The position numbers and the translations under genes were made by a program. Positions 41,601 through 56,600 of a stretch of DNA of 64,000 nucleotides are shown here, one piece after another; position 1 is the stretch's first letter; each line of letters opens with the position of its first letter. Under the pieces are notes generated by a model. It ran no database searches and was not told where the DNA came from. It worked only from the letters and a program-made list of their open reading frames with translations. The stretch spans positions 83,403 through 147,402 of the forward strand of contig NMRB01001494.1 of NCBI GenBank assembly GCA_002633025.1, given 5' to 3'. Source of the stretch: Notospermus geniculatus. Its lineage: Eukaryota; Nemertea; Pilidiophora; Heteronemertea; Lineidae.

Positions 41601-44600
41601 GCTATTTATAGCACCAATGTTTTACACCGCTGAGGTACCTCAATAAAATTATGTTATTCCAGGTTTCCTCTGAATCTAACCACATGAGGCTAATTTAAAA
41701 TTATGTGTGGGGTTTTTCTTGTTTTTTTACAAGGTTGTATGTGACATATGGTACTGTGACGTATACTGCTCTCTCAAGCTGATTGGCTCCGTTCCTGTGT
41801 ATCTGTCGTGGATTTAGCACATACAGTGTTTCTTTCATTGGACCTCTCGGCCCTTTTTCTTTGCCTGTGTCGGTGCATAAGGGGTGTGCAGTATGGCTCT
41901 ACGATACAGCTAGGCCTTCTAGTCCCTCAGAGGGTAACCTAGCGTCTAGCTAGTGAGGAATTGACCACTCCTAGGCTGGTGATTGGAGAGTCATTTGACC
42001 ATGGAGGACCCGTACAGCTACACGCCTGAGAATCAACTGGTAATCACGCTCTTCAGTCTTTTATATTTCCTGTTAGTTAGTGTGCAGTTATTGTTCAATC
42101 GTGGCAGTGATCTCGCACTGTAATCATTGTTATCCTGTGCTTCTAGTGGCCTTCATAGGAGCATGGAGAAGCATCAACATATTGGAAATCCACAGGTGCT
42201 GCCAGCATGTTCTGGTTTTAAATGTACACAAGGAGTCTATGCCTTGTACATTGCATGTACAGCTGTGTGCATCATCCATAAATCTGTTATGGAGTATAAC
42301 AGTAATTTGGAGATGTGTCAAATTTTTCAGACTAACAGCAGTTCTGTCAGTATCAATCATCGGGATGGTGCAGAATAGGTGGCCTTTGCTAGAAGTACAT
42401 TTTGACATTACTTCCTATCAAAACATAATCTCATAACTGTCAATTGTTTGCAATCAGCCCATTTAGTAGGCCTACATAATACATGTATAAGGCCCCATAA
42501 AATTAATTAGCTGTTTATCATCCCCGCCCGCACCGAATTTTTGGCCCGCACCAATTTTTTTTTTTTTTTAAATTGCTTTTTACGCTGTGTTGAAGGTTGA
42601 AAACATCGTTTATCTGTTGACCAGGAGGACTGGCCGCCCTGGAACTGCCGCCAATGAACAGTGAATCATGGACATTGAACTGTGAACTAAGACATTTGTG
42701 CCTTAAGTTGCTGATGGACTTCTCAGCATCTACTAAAAGCTCCCCCAGAAATTGTCTTTTTGTTGCCAGTTCATGTGTTTTTCATTCATGTTAAAAATAA
42801 AAAATAAAAAAAATATTGACCCTCCCTCACCTACTTTTTGAGAATCAACGGATGATAAACAACTAATTAATTTTATGGGGCCTAATGCTTTTTATGGGTT
42901 AATTATACAACGCTAATTCAAATCAACTCATTGCATTTTGGACCGGGCAAAAAACGTATGAATGATTATTTCAATACGAATCGTCAGTATCAATCCTTGG
43001 ATACCTTTTGACAAGCTCTGATTTGTGATTGTGTAGGTAACCATTTTATTCGTATAGGGACTCCGTTAAAAAGAAGATTACTTGAGTGTTTTTGTCCCTA
43101 TGACTGATTGCTTTTCTGACTGTCTGATGTCACGAAGCTCTGTTGTCTTGGTAACATTGTAGTCATGGAAATTGGATGAAATTGGAAGTTGTTGGTTTCT
43201 ATGGTAAAAATCGTCAGTGGTCTATTGGAATAAAATGATGCAGAAAATCAACGTGGTCATGGTAACATGCGGTACAAATTTCAGTCACTACTGATGACTT
43301 GAGAGAACTGGCTGTGTGTCAAAGATTCTTGCCAAGGAAGCATGATGACAGAGTGACTTGAAGAAGGTTCTAACTCACATCTTCCCCCATCCTCCCATAG
43401 CAGGGACTTCTGCCTTGCGCCTCTTCATCCACTCACAAACGTATTGTGTCTTTGGAAGAAGAGCAGCATAAAAACCCCTGCTGTGGGAGGATGATCATGG
43501 CTTTCACAGTGCGGCTCCGTAACAACCACCAGGCAGTTGCTGTTCACTATTCTGAAATTGATACCATACCGAGTCTATTGAGGGGATCCCTTCCCTCCCC
43601 TCTACTAATGAAGAAGGCTGGTCTCCCTTCTCACCTATAGAAGAAACCTACTGATGGACTACATACGACTTGGCTACTGGCCGAAACTGAACTTAAACTA
43701 CAGAGCGTAAGTTGTGCTCTGCCAGATTTCCATACTAAACTTCTCAACTTTAGGCTAAACATTGGTCTTTGAACAGAGACCTCTTTGATGGTGGTTTATT
43801 TTTATCGCCTCCTATACAGGTGGTTTGCGTGTACTCTCAAGGAGGGAAAATGAATACTATCCCCGCTCCATATCCTGTATCGTGTACGCAGTCCTACTAC
43901 CTGTTGTATCCTTGCTTGATGGAGGAGTTGTAGGCCTATGGTAGACCCTGTAATCAGTTCAGTGCTTCAGTGATCCATTGTGAAACATACATGTACTTGT
44001 ACACCTATGAAAAAACCAAAGTTGTTGAAGCCGTTTGATTTTTCTGCTTTTCGAATTGGGAGCTGCTCCCTGTTGAGTAAAATTGCATAAAAATGTATTT
44101 CCAGTCATGTGATTCTTCGTAAAATGGCAGCAAATATCACTATTATCCGGGGTCCTTGTTACCGCGGCAGGTGAAATCGTGAAGACTTCACCATTTGCAA
44201 TTTAACAATATCAATTAAGAGAGTTCCTTTAATAATTTTGAATGACATTTATAGTAGGATTGCTTAATTAGTTTGCACTCCAACAAATCCTCGGTAATTA
44301 GTTTCTCAGGAAACATGGCCATCTAGTGATAAAGTTTTTTCTAGCCAAACTTATTATTAGCTAATTGCTGAAGCCTGTTTTTCAGTGATAATTGGTGAGT
44401 TGACTTGACCCTTTCCATACTGAGTCATAGTAAAAGTGTGAGTGGAAGACATCCTCTCTGTACGTGTGTAAGACATTTCAGAGATTGGGCTGGTTTTGCC
44501 TGGGGGAACCGCTATTTTATCCATCCTTGGCTCCAATGCTGATGGTACTGTGGTAGTCAACATCCGGCGCTCATGATCAGCATTCACAACCAGTTCCAGA

Positions 44601-47600
44601 AGTTGCTTGTGACTGATACCATCACGCCATCTAGGCAGCAGTTGAAAACGTCTGGGGTATAAATATGGCCAGCCTTACCATCTCCTGTTGTGGCTGGCCC
44701 CTAGTGGGGATGGCAGCCGCGTGCAGAAATGTCAGTGGGCAGCCAAAATGAAGTGTATTGCCCAAGGGTGCAGGAGCTAGAGCACTGTAGGCCTAGCATA
44801 GGAGAAAACAACCTGTGATCAGTCATGTGTCTGGATTAGAGTCATGAGTGATAAATTCATGCAATTGTCCAATCACCAATCTGAAATATGTGGTGAAAAC
44901 CCTGGTTTGCTGTATTGGTAAAAAAACTCCATTCATAACTTCCCTCTCAGAGTCACCCCCTAGTGACACCTATTGTCAGGTATTGACAAATAGGCCTATC
45001 CTGACTGTGCTGTCAAGTTTGCCGTTTAAGTGGGATATATCCAGAGTAAAACAGATGGATTTCTGAACTTGTTGTGCATGACGTTTCTTCTCTGACTGGT
45101 GCCTTTTCTGTTTTGAAGGAACACATATTGGGGGAAGTCCAACGGAATGGGAGTCAGTTCCTTGTGGTTTGATTCTGAAACGATCACTTTCGGTGCGAAG
45201 TAATATAATGAAATGACCCATCTGTAATAAAAAAGGTTTCAAAACAAGGTCATTGAGTCTGACGTTGGTTCCACTTGACAGAAGTATAGGCCTATATGAT
45301 CAGAAGTGCTCAAGTCCAAGAACATGCAGTGTTTTTTACACTGACAGGAAGAACTTGAAGCCCTACACATTCGAATGGTTGCACAAATCTTTGGTTTGTG
45401 ACTATCTCACTGCAAGGAAAACCCATGGTGAAAGACGGATATGCTTCCACAGTTTTTCAACATGGTAAGGCAGAACAGGATTTTGTTGGGTTGAGATTTT
45501 CATTGCTGTGGTAATTGTTGCTGGAATTCTGATGGAAACTTGGAAAATGTGCTCCTTTTCTGTTGGCATGGTTGTATTCCTGGCAATATTCCAGTCATTG
45601 GCAATATTCCAGTCATTTTGGCCTATGATGTCCCATTTAGTAGGCCTAAAGGTGAACCCTGATTTGTATTCACAAATACTATTACTAACTAGGCCTGCTT
45701 GCTATGAAGATAGCGTATTTGTGACCCGCTCTGGCAAAAGCAGACACATGTCGCTCTTAGTCTCAGCTTGACAGTTTGACTTTGAGACCAAACATTTGTC
45801 AGTTTCAGTATTTTCTGTTTCTTCCATTCTCTCCTGGTGTCATCTCCGTTCGTTGAGGCTCACCTTCTGAGCGACATGCGTCTGCTTTTGAAGTACAACT
45901 TGAATGGGGTACCGGCAAACCTCATCCGCGACGTGGCACTGACTATCAACCTGGGTAGAACTGCGTCATTGAAAGTGAGGCTAACGTGTAACGTCAGAAT
46001 GACGCACTATTCCTGATGATGTTCAACAATGGCAAAGCATGCGCACTTGCATTTTACCCACGTTGATGACCAGCGCCTTCTTTTTGTTTGCCGGTACCCC
46101 ATTGCTAAGTGCTGATCATACTCAAGTGTTCATACCAATGTTGTTGATAGATACAAAGTATTGAATCTTGTGCTTTAGTTCTAATTAATCAGGTTGCAAC
46201 AACCCTATATCGAGTCCCACCCACCACTGTGACCTTGGTATCCATGGCGATAGGATTGTTCTATCTTCCCTGTTGATGTGTTCATTTTCCGTAGTCAAAT
46301 TGTTGCAATCGAAAGAAGATGGTAGATTTTCTTAGTCCCACTCGACGTTAGCTGGCAACGTCGTTGATTTATCTCAGGAAACCATGACAACGCCCACAAT
46401 GACGCTCGTGTCACCTGGGGGCTGGGATGCAGAATGAAACGTCAGGAACGATGCATCGATCCCATGACAGGTGATGGTAACGTTGGTTATGGTTGATGCT
46501 CTCCGTAATCATGGAATAGCTACAGTTTTCATTGAGTTTGCTATCAGTGCATGCAGACATATCTGGGGTAGGCCTTTCTGGCTGTGGTGGGAGCCTAGTG
46601 TAGATGGCAGCACCGTAGGTATAGTACGCCAGAATGCGGTCAGTGCCAGCATTTCACTGTCTAATCTATTCCATTTTCTTCTCTCCAGCAGGCTCAACCA
46701 AGACCTTATTACAACACGGTAAAACGAAACATGTCGCCCAGTGCCACCCCCAACACTCCTNACTTGGAAAATGTGCCCCTTTTCTGTTGGCATTTTGTAT
46801 TCCTGGCAATATTCCAGTCATTTTGTCATATGATGTCCCATTTAGTAGGCCTAAAGGTGAACCCTGATTTGTGTTCACAAATACTACTAGGCCTGCTTGC
46901 TATGAAGATAGCGTATTTGTGACCCGCTCTGGCAAAAGCAGACGCATGTCGCTCTTAGTCTCAGCTTGACAGTTTGACTTTGAGACCAAACATTTGTCAG
47001 TTTCAGTATTTTCTGTTTCTTCCATTCTCTCCTGGTGTCATCTCCGTTCGTTGAGGCTCACCTTCTGAGCGACATGCGTCTGCTTTTGAAGTACAACTTC
47101 AATTGCCAAATGCTGATCGGCCATGCTGATCATACTCAAGTGTTCATACCAATGTTGTTGATAGATACAAAGTATTGAATCTTGTGCTTTAGTTCTAATT
47201 AATCAGGTTGCAACAACCCTCTATCGAGTTCCACCCACCACTGTGACCTTGGTATCCATGGCGATAGGATTGTTCTATCTTCCCTGTTGATGTGTTCATT
47301 TTCCGTAGTCAAATTGTTGCAATCGAAAGAAGATGGTAGATTTTCTTAGTCCCACTCGACGTTAGCTGGCAACGTCGTTGATTTATCTCAGGAAACCATG
47401 ACAACGCCCACAATGACGCTCGTGTCACCTGGGGGCTGGGATGCAGAATGAAACGTCAGGAACGATGCATCGATCCCATGACAGGTGATGGTAACGTTGG
47501 TTATGGTTGATGCTCTCCGTAATCATGGAATAGCTACAGTTTTCATTGAGTTTGCTATCAGTGCATGCAGACATATCTGGGGTAGGCCTTTCTGGCTGTG

Positions 47601-50600
47601 GTGGGAGCCTAGTGTAGATGGCAGCACCGTAGGTATAGTACGCCAGAATGCGGTCAGTGCCAGCATTTCACTGTCTAATCTATTCCATTTTCTTCTCTCC
47701 AGCAGGCTCAACCAAGACCTTATTACAACACGGTAAAACGAAACATGTCGCCCAGTGCCACCCCCAACACTCCTGGCCCAGCCCCTGCTCCAGCTGCCCC
47801 ACAGTATCCGCCACCAACGAACTGGCTAAATTACTATCGCGGGACGAGATATCAGCCACCAAATCCAGCCGCCTATGGAAGTTACGCACAGCCAGCTCAG
47901 GTACGTAGAATATTAGGATAGATCATATCATGACGTGCTTTTTTTGCGCGGGTAAATCCCGTTTTGAGACCAAAGGAATTGACACCCTGGCTTGAATATT
48001 TAAGAGCTTTCATGGCTAAACATACAGCCATGAAAGTCAATTGGTTATAGCTTTGTCGTCCAGGTGGCAGCACTTCACAGTGGAGAGGTCACACATGGGG
48101 ATTGTCCAACCATATCACATTGAAATGATGTCCATTGATATCCCAGTCATAAATTTGACTTTTATGTTGGGTTTGTCAAGGTTCTGTTTGTATTGTGTAT
48201 TGCATAGTCTGGCCTTCGTTAGCACATTGAACTGAGGGTAGTATACCTTCGCTGTCCTGTATAAAGTCACTTGGGCCAAAAGATATAAATCCAATCTCAC
48301 TTCTTTCTTTTGAATCAGTAAGCTCCGGATTCAACTTTGGTGTGAGCTGAGCAAAATAGTCTTCAAAGACTATGTTCCAGGATCTTGAAGTATAGCCACC
48401 CAGAGGTAAAACATGGAAAAATTAAAATCATTTGTGCCAAAAATAGAAAAGTTTTGTTTGCACCTTGAGCTTGGCCTCACTCATGCCAAACCAATTAATC
48501 ACAGATAAAAAATCGGGCAGAATGTAATTGTTATTGACTATGCTCTCTGATCCCCTGGCCATCTGTGTTGTATGTCATACATATGCCAAAGCACTGGCCA
48601 TTGTACCCACCACCCCTATTGTTAGGCAAATTCGACACAATGGAATAATCCAATTGTTTAGATTGCCTTGTCTGGTCAGATCTATCTTATTAATGTGGGT
48701 AGGGTTGTTTTGTATTCTGTGTGTGGAGGAGCTAGTGTAAGCCAGTGATGCAAACCAATTCATTCACCTCTAGAAGAGATCCAAGGATGCCGGTCAGAAT
48801 TCAAGTAAGTTACTTATTTAACCAAAAATTTGAAATTGTCAGCAACCCAATTGGATCGCCAGATGGAAAGTTGTCTGACTATTGGTCAGGTTTTGGAAAG
48901 ATTCCAAGTATGAGTAGGCCCCTATGTATTTGTATGATTATGAGATTTTTCCATCAGGGCTGAAGCCATTATTGGCCCTGGTGAGTGCGAACGAGGCCAT
49001 CTCAAGCTACTCATGTTCCTCAATTGGATGGGGTCTCTTACTTGCCCTTTGACGCATGTTTCCATTCAAAACAGCTTGGATGTAGAACCTGGCAAAGTTC
49101 ACAATGACCACAGGTCTCGATGCTTGCTATGCATTTTCCAAGATTTCAGGCACGTGTCTTGGAGTCCTTACTCTTTCCAATTTCAAGATTTCTTGAAGTA
49201 ATAAATCCAACTCAGTTGTGAAAGATTGAATGGCCAGGCCTTGGCTTCTCATGCAGTTGATCTGTGCCCTGTTTTAGACTCAATTATACTGTGTCATCAA
49301 TTGGGTAGGAGGAGACTGGATTCACAAGCAGGGCTTCCGCTAGCATTAATAGCCACACAGAAAATTAGACCACAAAATCAGCCAAAAATGACATCTGTGG
49401 CTAAAGGAAAAAGCTGTACTTGGTCAGCCTCTTTCACATTTCCCATTACTGTGGCTAATGAAAATCTGAGCCTAGCAGAAGCTTTGACAGGGAACATGGC
49501 AAGATCAGACTCAACCCTCTCGGTTTACTCTGTTATTATATCTCAGGGGTGGAGGGAAAAGAGGAAGCGCCCTGTGCTAGGAACATTGAAATCTGTGGTG
49601 AATTTCAATGATTTGCTCCAAATTCCAGAATTTCATGTTTGATTTCACAGATTTGTTCGCCAAAAGGAGAGGAGGGCCCCCCCCCTCTGTATCCGTGCCT
49701 GCATCTGGTGTAGTTCCCCACCATTTGATCTACTAATCTAGTTGCATTCAGGTACTGCCGGTGCATGAAGATCAGACATCTACACATGTACACCTAATCA
49801 GTGCAATCAGGATCACATCTAATGACACTTATGCTACATGTAAATGAACCAATAATCAGTGGACTAACTGTCCCATGGAAATTATGCTGGTCAACCCTGT
49901 GCCAAGGACCTGTATTGATCCCATATGGATACTTGATACTGGTGAATACATTGGCAGGGTGCCTAGGTAGAGTTGATAAATTCACCCTTTCGATTTTGCT
50001 GTATAGGGGTGAGTGCCCCCAGATTTGACTATAACAACACCCTGAACAAATCGGCCCGCAGCTGCTGCGCAAAGTTCACATGGGTCTAAAAGTGTCACCA
50101 CCAGCACCCTTTCACAATGCAGTCGTAAACTTTGATTCAGTAGGTACTCTTATGACTATTTGTCAGACCCTATCCATTCCAAAATATATCACGAGTGACG
50201 CTTTCTAATCTAAAGGCGCCTAGTATCAACCTGAAAGTTTTGTCGCAGAAGTTGGCTCACAATGGGCAATTCACCATTATTTATTCCTCACGGCTTACGC
50301 TGAGACCAATGACACAAACAATTGCTTGCAGTTGAGTTGCCCATTGAGAGCCAACTCGGGCAAGAAAATTCTCCCATGGATAGGTACCTTAAGTCCCTGA
50401 AAGAGACAATCGCACATGCAGGAATGCATAACTTGGCATTTACATGTATATCTGTGGTCAGTTTTTGCAAAACTTCGCACCGAGTTCACTGGTGCCGCAC
50501 GATTGTGAAAGATCTGAATGATTAAAAATGATACACTCATGTTCTTGTTGCGGAAATTACAGATAACCTAAATTCCTGAATTGTGGTGGTGTAATTATGT

Positions 50601-53600
50601 ATTCCTGTGTCTAGAGAATTGCATGTAATTTAATTACCTGAAACTTTGAGATCTTTGTCTTGGGAGTTTTTTCACTCTGGCATTTCAAGATGGGATCCAT
50701 TCCATTTGCCTTTTATGGGGGAGGAGCAAGGGGAGGACATTTCGGTTCATTGAATTGACCCCCTGTGATTTACGGTAGTCTAGGAATCGAGTAAAATCTT
50801 GGCGCTTTAAAGATAATTTGTATGCAATGAAGGTTGAGCCCTCGGACTGTCCGACGAAACCTTCGCCATCAGAGTTGCCCCTTCTATCACATGAGAACTG
50901 GGTCGATGGTGAATCAAACCTCGGGCCTCAGAGGTGACAGGCACCGGTGTATCCACTGAGCCACTCAGACTTGAAATGTATTGCCAACCTGGCCTGTTAG
51001 CTGTCAACTGATGCAGTCTCTCTCATCATGGAAGCTTTCAGCTTTGACTCCACGAATGCCAATGGATTTTGCCACATCTCTGTTTTAAGGAAAAAAGTCA
51101 TTTGTGCCACAACTTCAGGAATTGCCCTGATCAGGAATCAAACCAATGCCAGGTCAGACCTGCTGGAGGTGGCAGGTGGTAGGACAATAGATCCTGATTT
51201 TAGTTCAGATTTTGCTTTATTTCTGATTCTAACCTACAACCTTACCATTGCAGATCAGATATAAAAAGCCAATGACCGGGAAAAAATGTCCAATACGATA
51301 AAACATGTATTTTCAATATACATGTACATGTAGTAGGTTGTCAGATCTGTATTTCTGAGTGTTAGTGTGTGAACATGTGTGCTCACCAAGTCACAGCTCC
51401 CGACAGCAGCTGTCTAATGCATTGAACCACAATGAACCATGTGTCACACATGGAACAATCTGCGTAAATCTCTGTATGGCCCTTTTTTCCCAGAAGGTTG
51501 AAAAGTTTGAAGGGATCATCACTGACCCCNNNNNNNNNNNNNNNNNNNNNNNNNNNNNNNNCCCCAGCTGAGAACCCGTCCCCAAACAGCTCGTCGCTGG
51601 GTTAATCTTGACTGGTTCAGTCATCAACACTGCATGGTTTCCATGATGGATGCAGGCAAAATCAGGTGACATATTTGGGATCTCACGTTTCTCCCATCTA
51701 CCACAACCACCTGCCCTTTTCGTCCACAACCATTCGCCTCTCAAAATGTAGGCTTGAGCACTCTTAAAATTCCTTTAATTTTCTGTTGAACTTTCCAATG
51801 GGGCATAGGCCTGTACTTATTCAGCTTTCATATCACGGTAATATGCCAGTAATGACGTGGACTGACGCTAACCAGCTGAACAATAAATGACATGATTCAG
51901 CTGCTGGTATACCTCTATTATTCCTTTAACCCCTGTAATCATATGACCTTTTCTCTGACAAAGTATGGAATGAAATACATGGGAGGGATGTTTGTTCAGT
52001 TTTCATAAATGATGGTTTATAGCAGAAATGTTAACATGGTTAAAGGACAGCAGATTAAAATGTTCTGATGAGCACTGAACGCCAACTACGGCATTATTGA
52101 CTCTATCACCGCATAATTATATTGGGTACAGTAGGAGGAAACCAGTGTGCCTGGAGAAAAACTGGTTTAAGAGAGTCACCCTCTTTAGCACATGAAGAAT
52201 GGGGACCCTAGCCGACTTCCTCAATAGGTGTCACTACTAGTGGTTGAAACTTGAAATGAAACTGACATCCCGGTTTTGATCAACATGATCAATTTCCCAC
52301 ACAAAAGGCGTCCATTGTATAGGACCTGGTTTCGGTGTGCTGCACTCTACCGTAGGAAGGATCACCATTGGTCCCAGTCTGACCAGGGATTGATTCTGGA
52401 ACCTCAGTGGTAACAGGCTCTATGTTTCCGCTGTGCCACCCTGGCAACCCAATTAGAATACTTCTCTGGCGTGGTGTAAAGTTCGTTTAATCTTGATAAC
52501 ATCTACTCTCTGAACTCGTATTCTAACGATCATTTTCTACACCGTGACCCGTGTTCCTTCAATCCCATCATGCAACATCCTGGCTGACCGAGGTTGATAA
52601 CGTTAACACAGGAAGGATGTAGATGAGACCATGGAAAAGGAAAGATAATTTCAGAGGAAATAATCCACGCAAGTGCCTCCTTATGCCTACTCAGGGCTGT
52701 TACAGTATGTTCAGATTGTAGTCACTCAGTTCTAGTTCGAGGAATCAATCCGCATCCTCCCACAGCAGGGTTTTTTACCTCGCTCCTCTTTATCCACTTT
52801 GTGTGCGAGGGTATGAAGAGGAGCGTGCCCATGGGAGGATGCCAATCTGAAGCTCTCTTGGGCCAGTTTCATGGCATAATACTAAATCTTCATTTGTATG
52901 ACACAGTATCGGTGAGAGAACATGCAGAAACTTGATCTATCATGAGAAGTGAAAAAGACGAAGCAATAAACCTCCCTTATCTGGGTACAAACTTATTATA
53001 TAATGTGAGGGAAATAATTGCCCCATTGGGGCAACCACTTCCACATGAATTAGGCATTCTGGATCTGGATAGGATAATTATACAATTACACCAACAAGGA
53101 TTAGGCAATCCTACAACGGCATTATTACATAATTTATTCTCAACTATCTTCGATATCTTGTTATGGTGTCCTGTGTCCTCTCATCTTGATGAGCACTTGT
53201 TTAATCTTGATCGGGCATCCTTCCTTCACAATGGCTGGTGTCCTCCTCAACAATGGGTGGCGTCGTCCTTCAACAATGGGTGTTAACGGCCGGATATGTT
53301 CCTACTTGTATCTCAAGGCCACAAAAGGAAACTTTGAGACTTCGAAAAGAGTGTAGAGCCAAACTGTTCAAGGAAAATCATCACTGCCTGTGTTCAGATA
53401 TTGTTACTGTCCCTTCGTTTTCAGATTTAACATTGTGTCCTTCAGAAATGACCCCTGGGCAGGCCCCTCATTAAATTAAAAATTATTAAAAAATTAAAAT
53501 TTATTGGTTTGTGACATTTTGTTCCCCATTTTGTGTATTTTCAGGCAAATCACCATGATCCACATTTGGAACACCATCAGGTCAGTTTTCAACAGAAAAA

Positions 53601-56600
53601 GTGCTTTAGACTTGCATTTCAGTTCAGACTCTCAGAGCTTGACACTCACTGCCAGCATTGATAAACATTTTCTGCCAATTACACCTTTTCAAACTCCTAT
53701 ACAGCTAAGTTAGAGATTTCACACTTTTGATACTGAGTTGGGCATGTATGTTGTTGGGAGTATAAAGAAAATAAAATAGAAGGCCCCAGATAAAGTAACT
53801 TGGATTTGACCAAAAATTCATAAGCGAGCCTTATAAATTTTTGACCAATACTTTAACCAGGCCTTCAGTTGTATGAGGGCAATGAACCTGTTGAATCTTG
53901 TTTTTTATGGCCTTCTCAAATCAGCAGGATAGCAAACACTTCTTCAGAATTTTCAAGTTATAGTTGTGAGAATGTCACGATAATTGGACTAAAAAGGTTC
54001 AATTAGTCCTCGACCACATTGGGTTACACTGAATAGGTATAATTTGCCTTGGAAAACACTGGTATTATCTTACCAGTCTGTACACGCTACACCGCCCCAA
54101 GAAACTGACCCTCCTGGTGTCCAGTTTTCAAACCTGTATGACTCACGTGTGCGTCCTCGACTTCCCCAGCTTGGACTGCGTACAATAGAAATTGCAATAT
54201 TTCTTCAGCGGTTGACTGAACAAGTATTTGTCTAATTACGCTAACAATACATGGAAACTGCCCGAGGGACCAGGGCAGGACTTTGAATAAATCATAAGGT
54301 TTCTTAAGAGATTTGTGGAGAAACAAAACTTCTTGATTGTGATATTGACGTGAACACAGACGTATGGCCCTAGATTTTCACTTATCGGAGATTAGCGGTG
54401 GAGACATCAGTCTTGTTGACTTGCTGATGGTGAGTGATCTTTTGTTTGTCCACTAGTGATGTAGATATGATTCCATGCATAACGTGTGGTGGCACTACTG
54501 CTGAATCCTTTGTCGGTCAGAGCAATCATACAGTGAAGTGGCTGGTTTTGAAGATGAAGATTGTTTTGAGCAATAGACAATTCTCGAATTCCCAGATCTG
54601 CGCACTTCTGCCAAAATGTCAACCAGAGCCTCGATCTGAAACCGGGTGACGTGATGCCATCCATGATTCAGCAATGGTCGAGTCTGACGCAACGTCTTCG
54701 ATGTCACTGTTGTGGGGTTGTCTGCATCACGTCATTCTGTTTCAGATCGAGGTTGTGGTTGAGATTTCGGCGGAAGTGCACAGATCTTTGTCGTTTACGT
54801 CAATTTGAGAACGGTCTATCCAAGCTGGCAATAGTCAAATAGAATAGTCAGGAACTGATTGCGAATGAGAAGGCGACTCTCTTCTTTGATAGTGGAAGTT
54901 TTCTCTGGGTACTGAGGGGTAATAATGCTGTCTTGGTGCTCAGCTCTTGGTTCAATTATATATTTCAAAACTAATAGATTTTCCACCACTATTGACAACT
55001 GTTGGGTATTTTCTAGGTGTTAGGTGCGAGTCTGTTCTACAATAATAGTAAGGTAAGGCCTAAAATTCTCAAGAAATGATGATTGACTGGGTGGTATTGG
55101 TTTGGGTATCGGATATTCTGGGCTTTGGTTCCAGGCTAGGCTTCCTGCGGGCATGAGCTCAGCAGTACGGTTAATGGGGGAACACCTTCCTGCAGTTAGC
55201 CATTGCTTAGCTTTAAGTCAGTGGACGTAGTGGTGTCATTTACAATAATAGAAAAAACGCAGTGGTTGGTCTTTGGGACGTTTCAAAATAAATGCAACAG
55301 TCAGTATTCTTCTTATTGACTCCAAAGTTTAGCACCTACATGTAAGTACATGTAAATGTAGTTTTAGATTCTTTGAGGGAGTTATTGTTGTCAAAACCTG
55401 TTGCATTTATTTGAAAAACTGTACTTTCCTCTCTCACTCTCTTCACTGTTCTCTCCTCTACAGCTGAGCACCAGGCCTATAGGCCTCTTGTGTTTTGTTT
55501 CTTTGCCTATCTCTGCTATTCTGGTTCGGTATTCTCATTTGGTTGCTGGGGATTGGTCGTTTTTGATATTAACTACCTTTGACAATACGGGATATCGCCA
55601 TACCATCTAGTTTCCTCCTGCATACATCCGGTACGGCCTACTGAGTTAAAAGTATGGCTAATTGATTTATACATTTTGGTCTCAAAATATGTCTTGAATT
55701 AATTTCTTTTGACGTGCTTTACTCTGGCTAGACATCCAATCTTTTCTATGTCAAAATTTCCTGTTGGGTACAGTTAAATATGAGACTGTTAGTCATAAAC
55801 CCACTTAGATATTTCATGTCAATATTTGACCTCCAATTGATAAGTTTACATCTCCCAAACTATGCTAGGATAGGGTGTCATCAGTTACGGGGTGGAGGTT
55901 TTCTCTTAATAACAATGGCAAGTTCTATTATTTCCCAGGTGGAAATTCCTCATTCACTTGAGAAACCTGATGTAGGCCTACATCAAAGAATACAAGGGCC
56001 TGTAAACTGTATGCTAAGTACATTGTGTAAGGTGAGTGCCTCGTTTACATAGAATAGTGCCAACATGACAAACCCATTATGGAAAGGAATGTGAACAACA
56101 ATGCTTTCATTCAAGTGCCCACATTGTACCACTCTGTGGTTCCTCAAGTGGGGCAAGGTAAATCATTCATCGACAAAACTAGGCCTACTCCACAGGCTAT
56201 TGGCATTGCGAGTTGATCAGGATTGCTTTGGGGCATAGGCCTACCCCTCTGGTATTGTGCAACAGATGCAGATTGACATACATAAAAGTTATGTATTAAG
56301 AATGCACAAAAAAGCTTGTCACAGCTGCAGAAAGCACAGCTTAGAAAACTTGGACATTTGGTTAGTTCATTGAACAACCACTAGGGCACTTACCTCCTGT
56401 GGCCAAATGATTAGTTTGTTGTTTTAACACTAGGTGTCTCTAGTCATCACACTGGTTTTACCAGTGCTTTGAGTGGTGATTTTAGAAGTAATCTCCTTAA
56501 AATGTTGACACAGGAATTCCTGATTGTTGTTACCAAGGAAGGCTTATCTAATCGTTTCACATATCAATTTGGGGCCTTTTCAAACAGTGTTGCTTGATTC

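Larger units (their letters stand above)
47901..51493. other. Probable intron
   Basis: Contains the 49550 repeat and the SINE at 50850-50980. The ~138-codon open stretch at 49226-49642 overlaps the repeat and is not called a gene. Confidence 0.45.

Noticed and set aside
47703-47900. eIF4G identity for the Pro/Tyr-rich exon
   Set aside because: Composition resembles the disordered N-terminus of eIF4G and of many RNA-binding proteins, but no PABP- or eIF4E-binding motif or folded domain is in the window.
52942-53286. 114-codon open stretch on the plus strand
   Set aside because: Reads partly protein-like but has no recognisable motif, no splice context and lies in a region of other repeats; kept out of the gene list.
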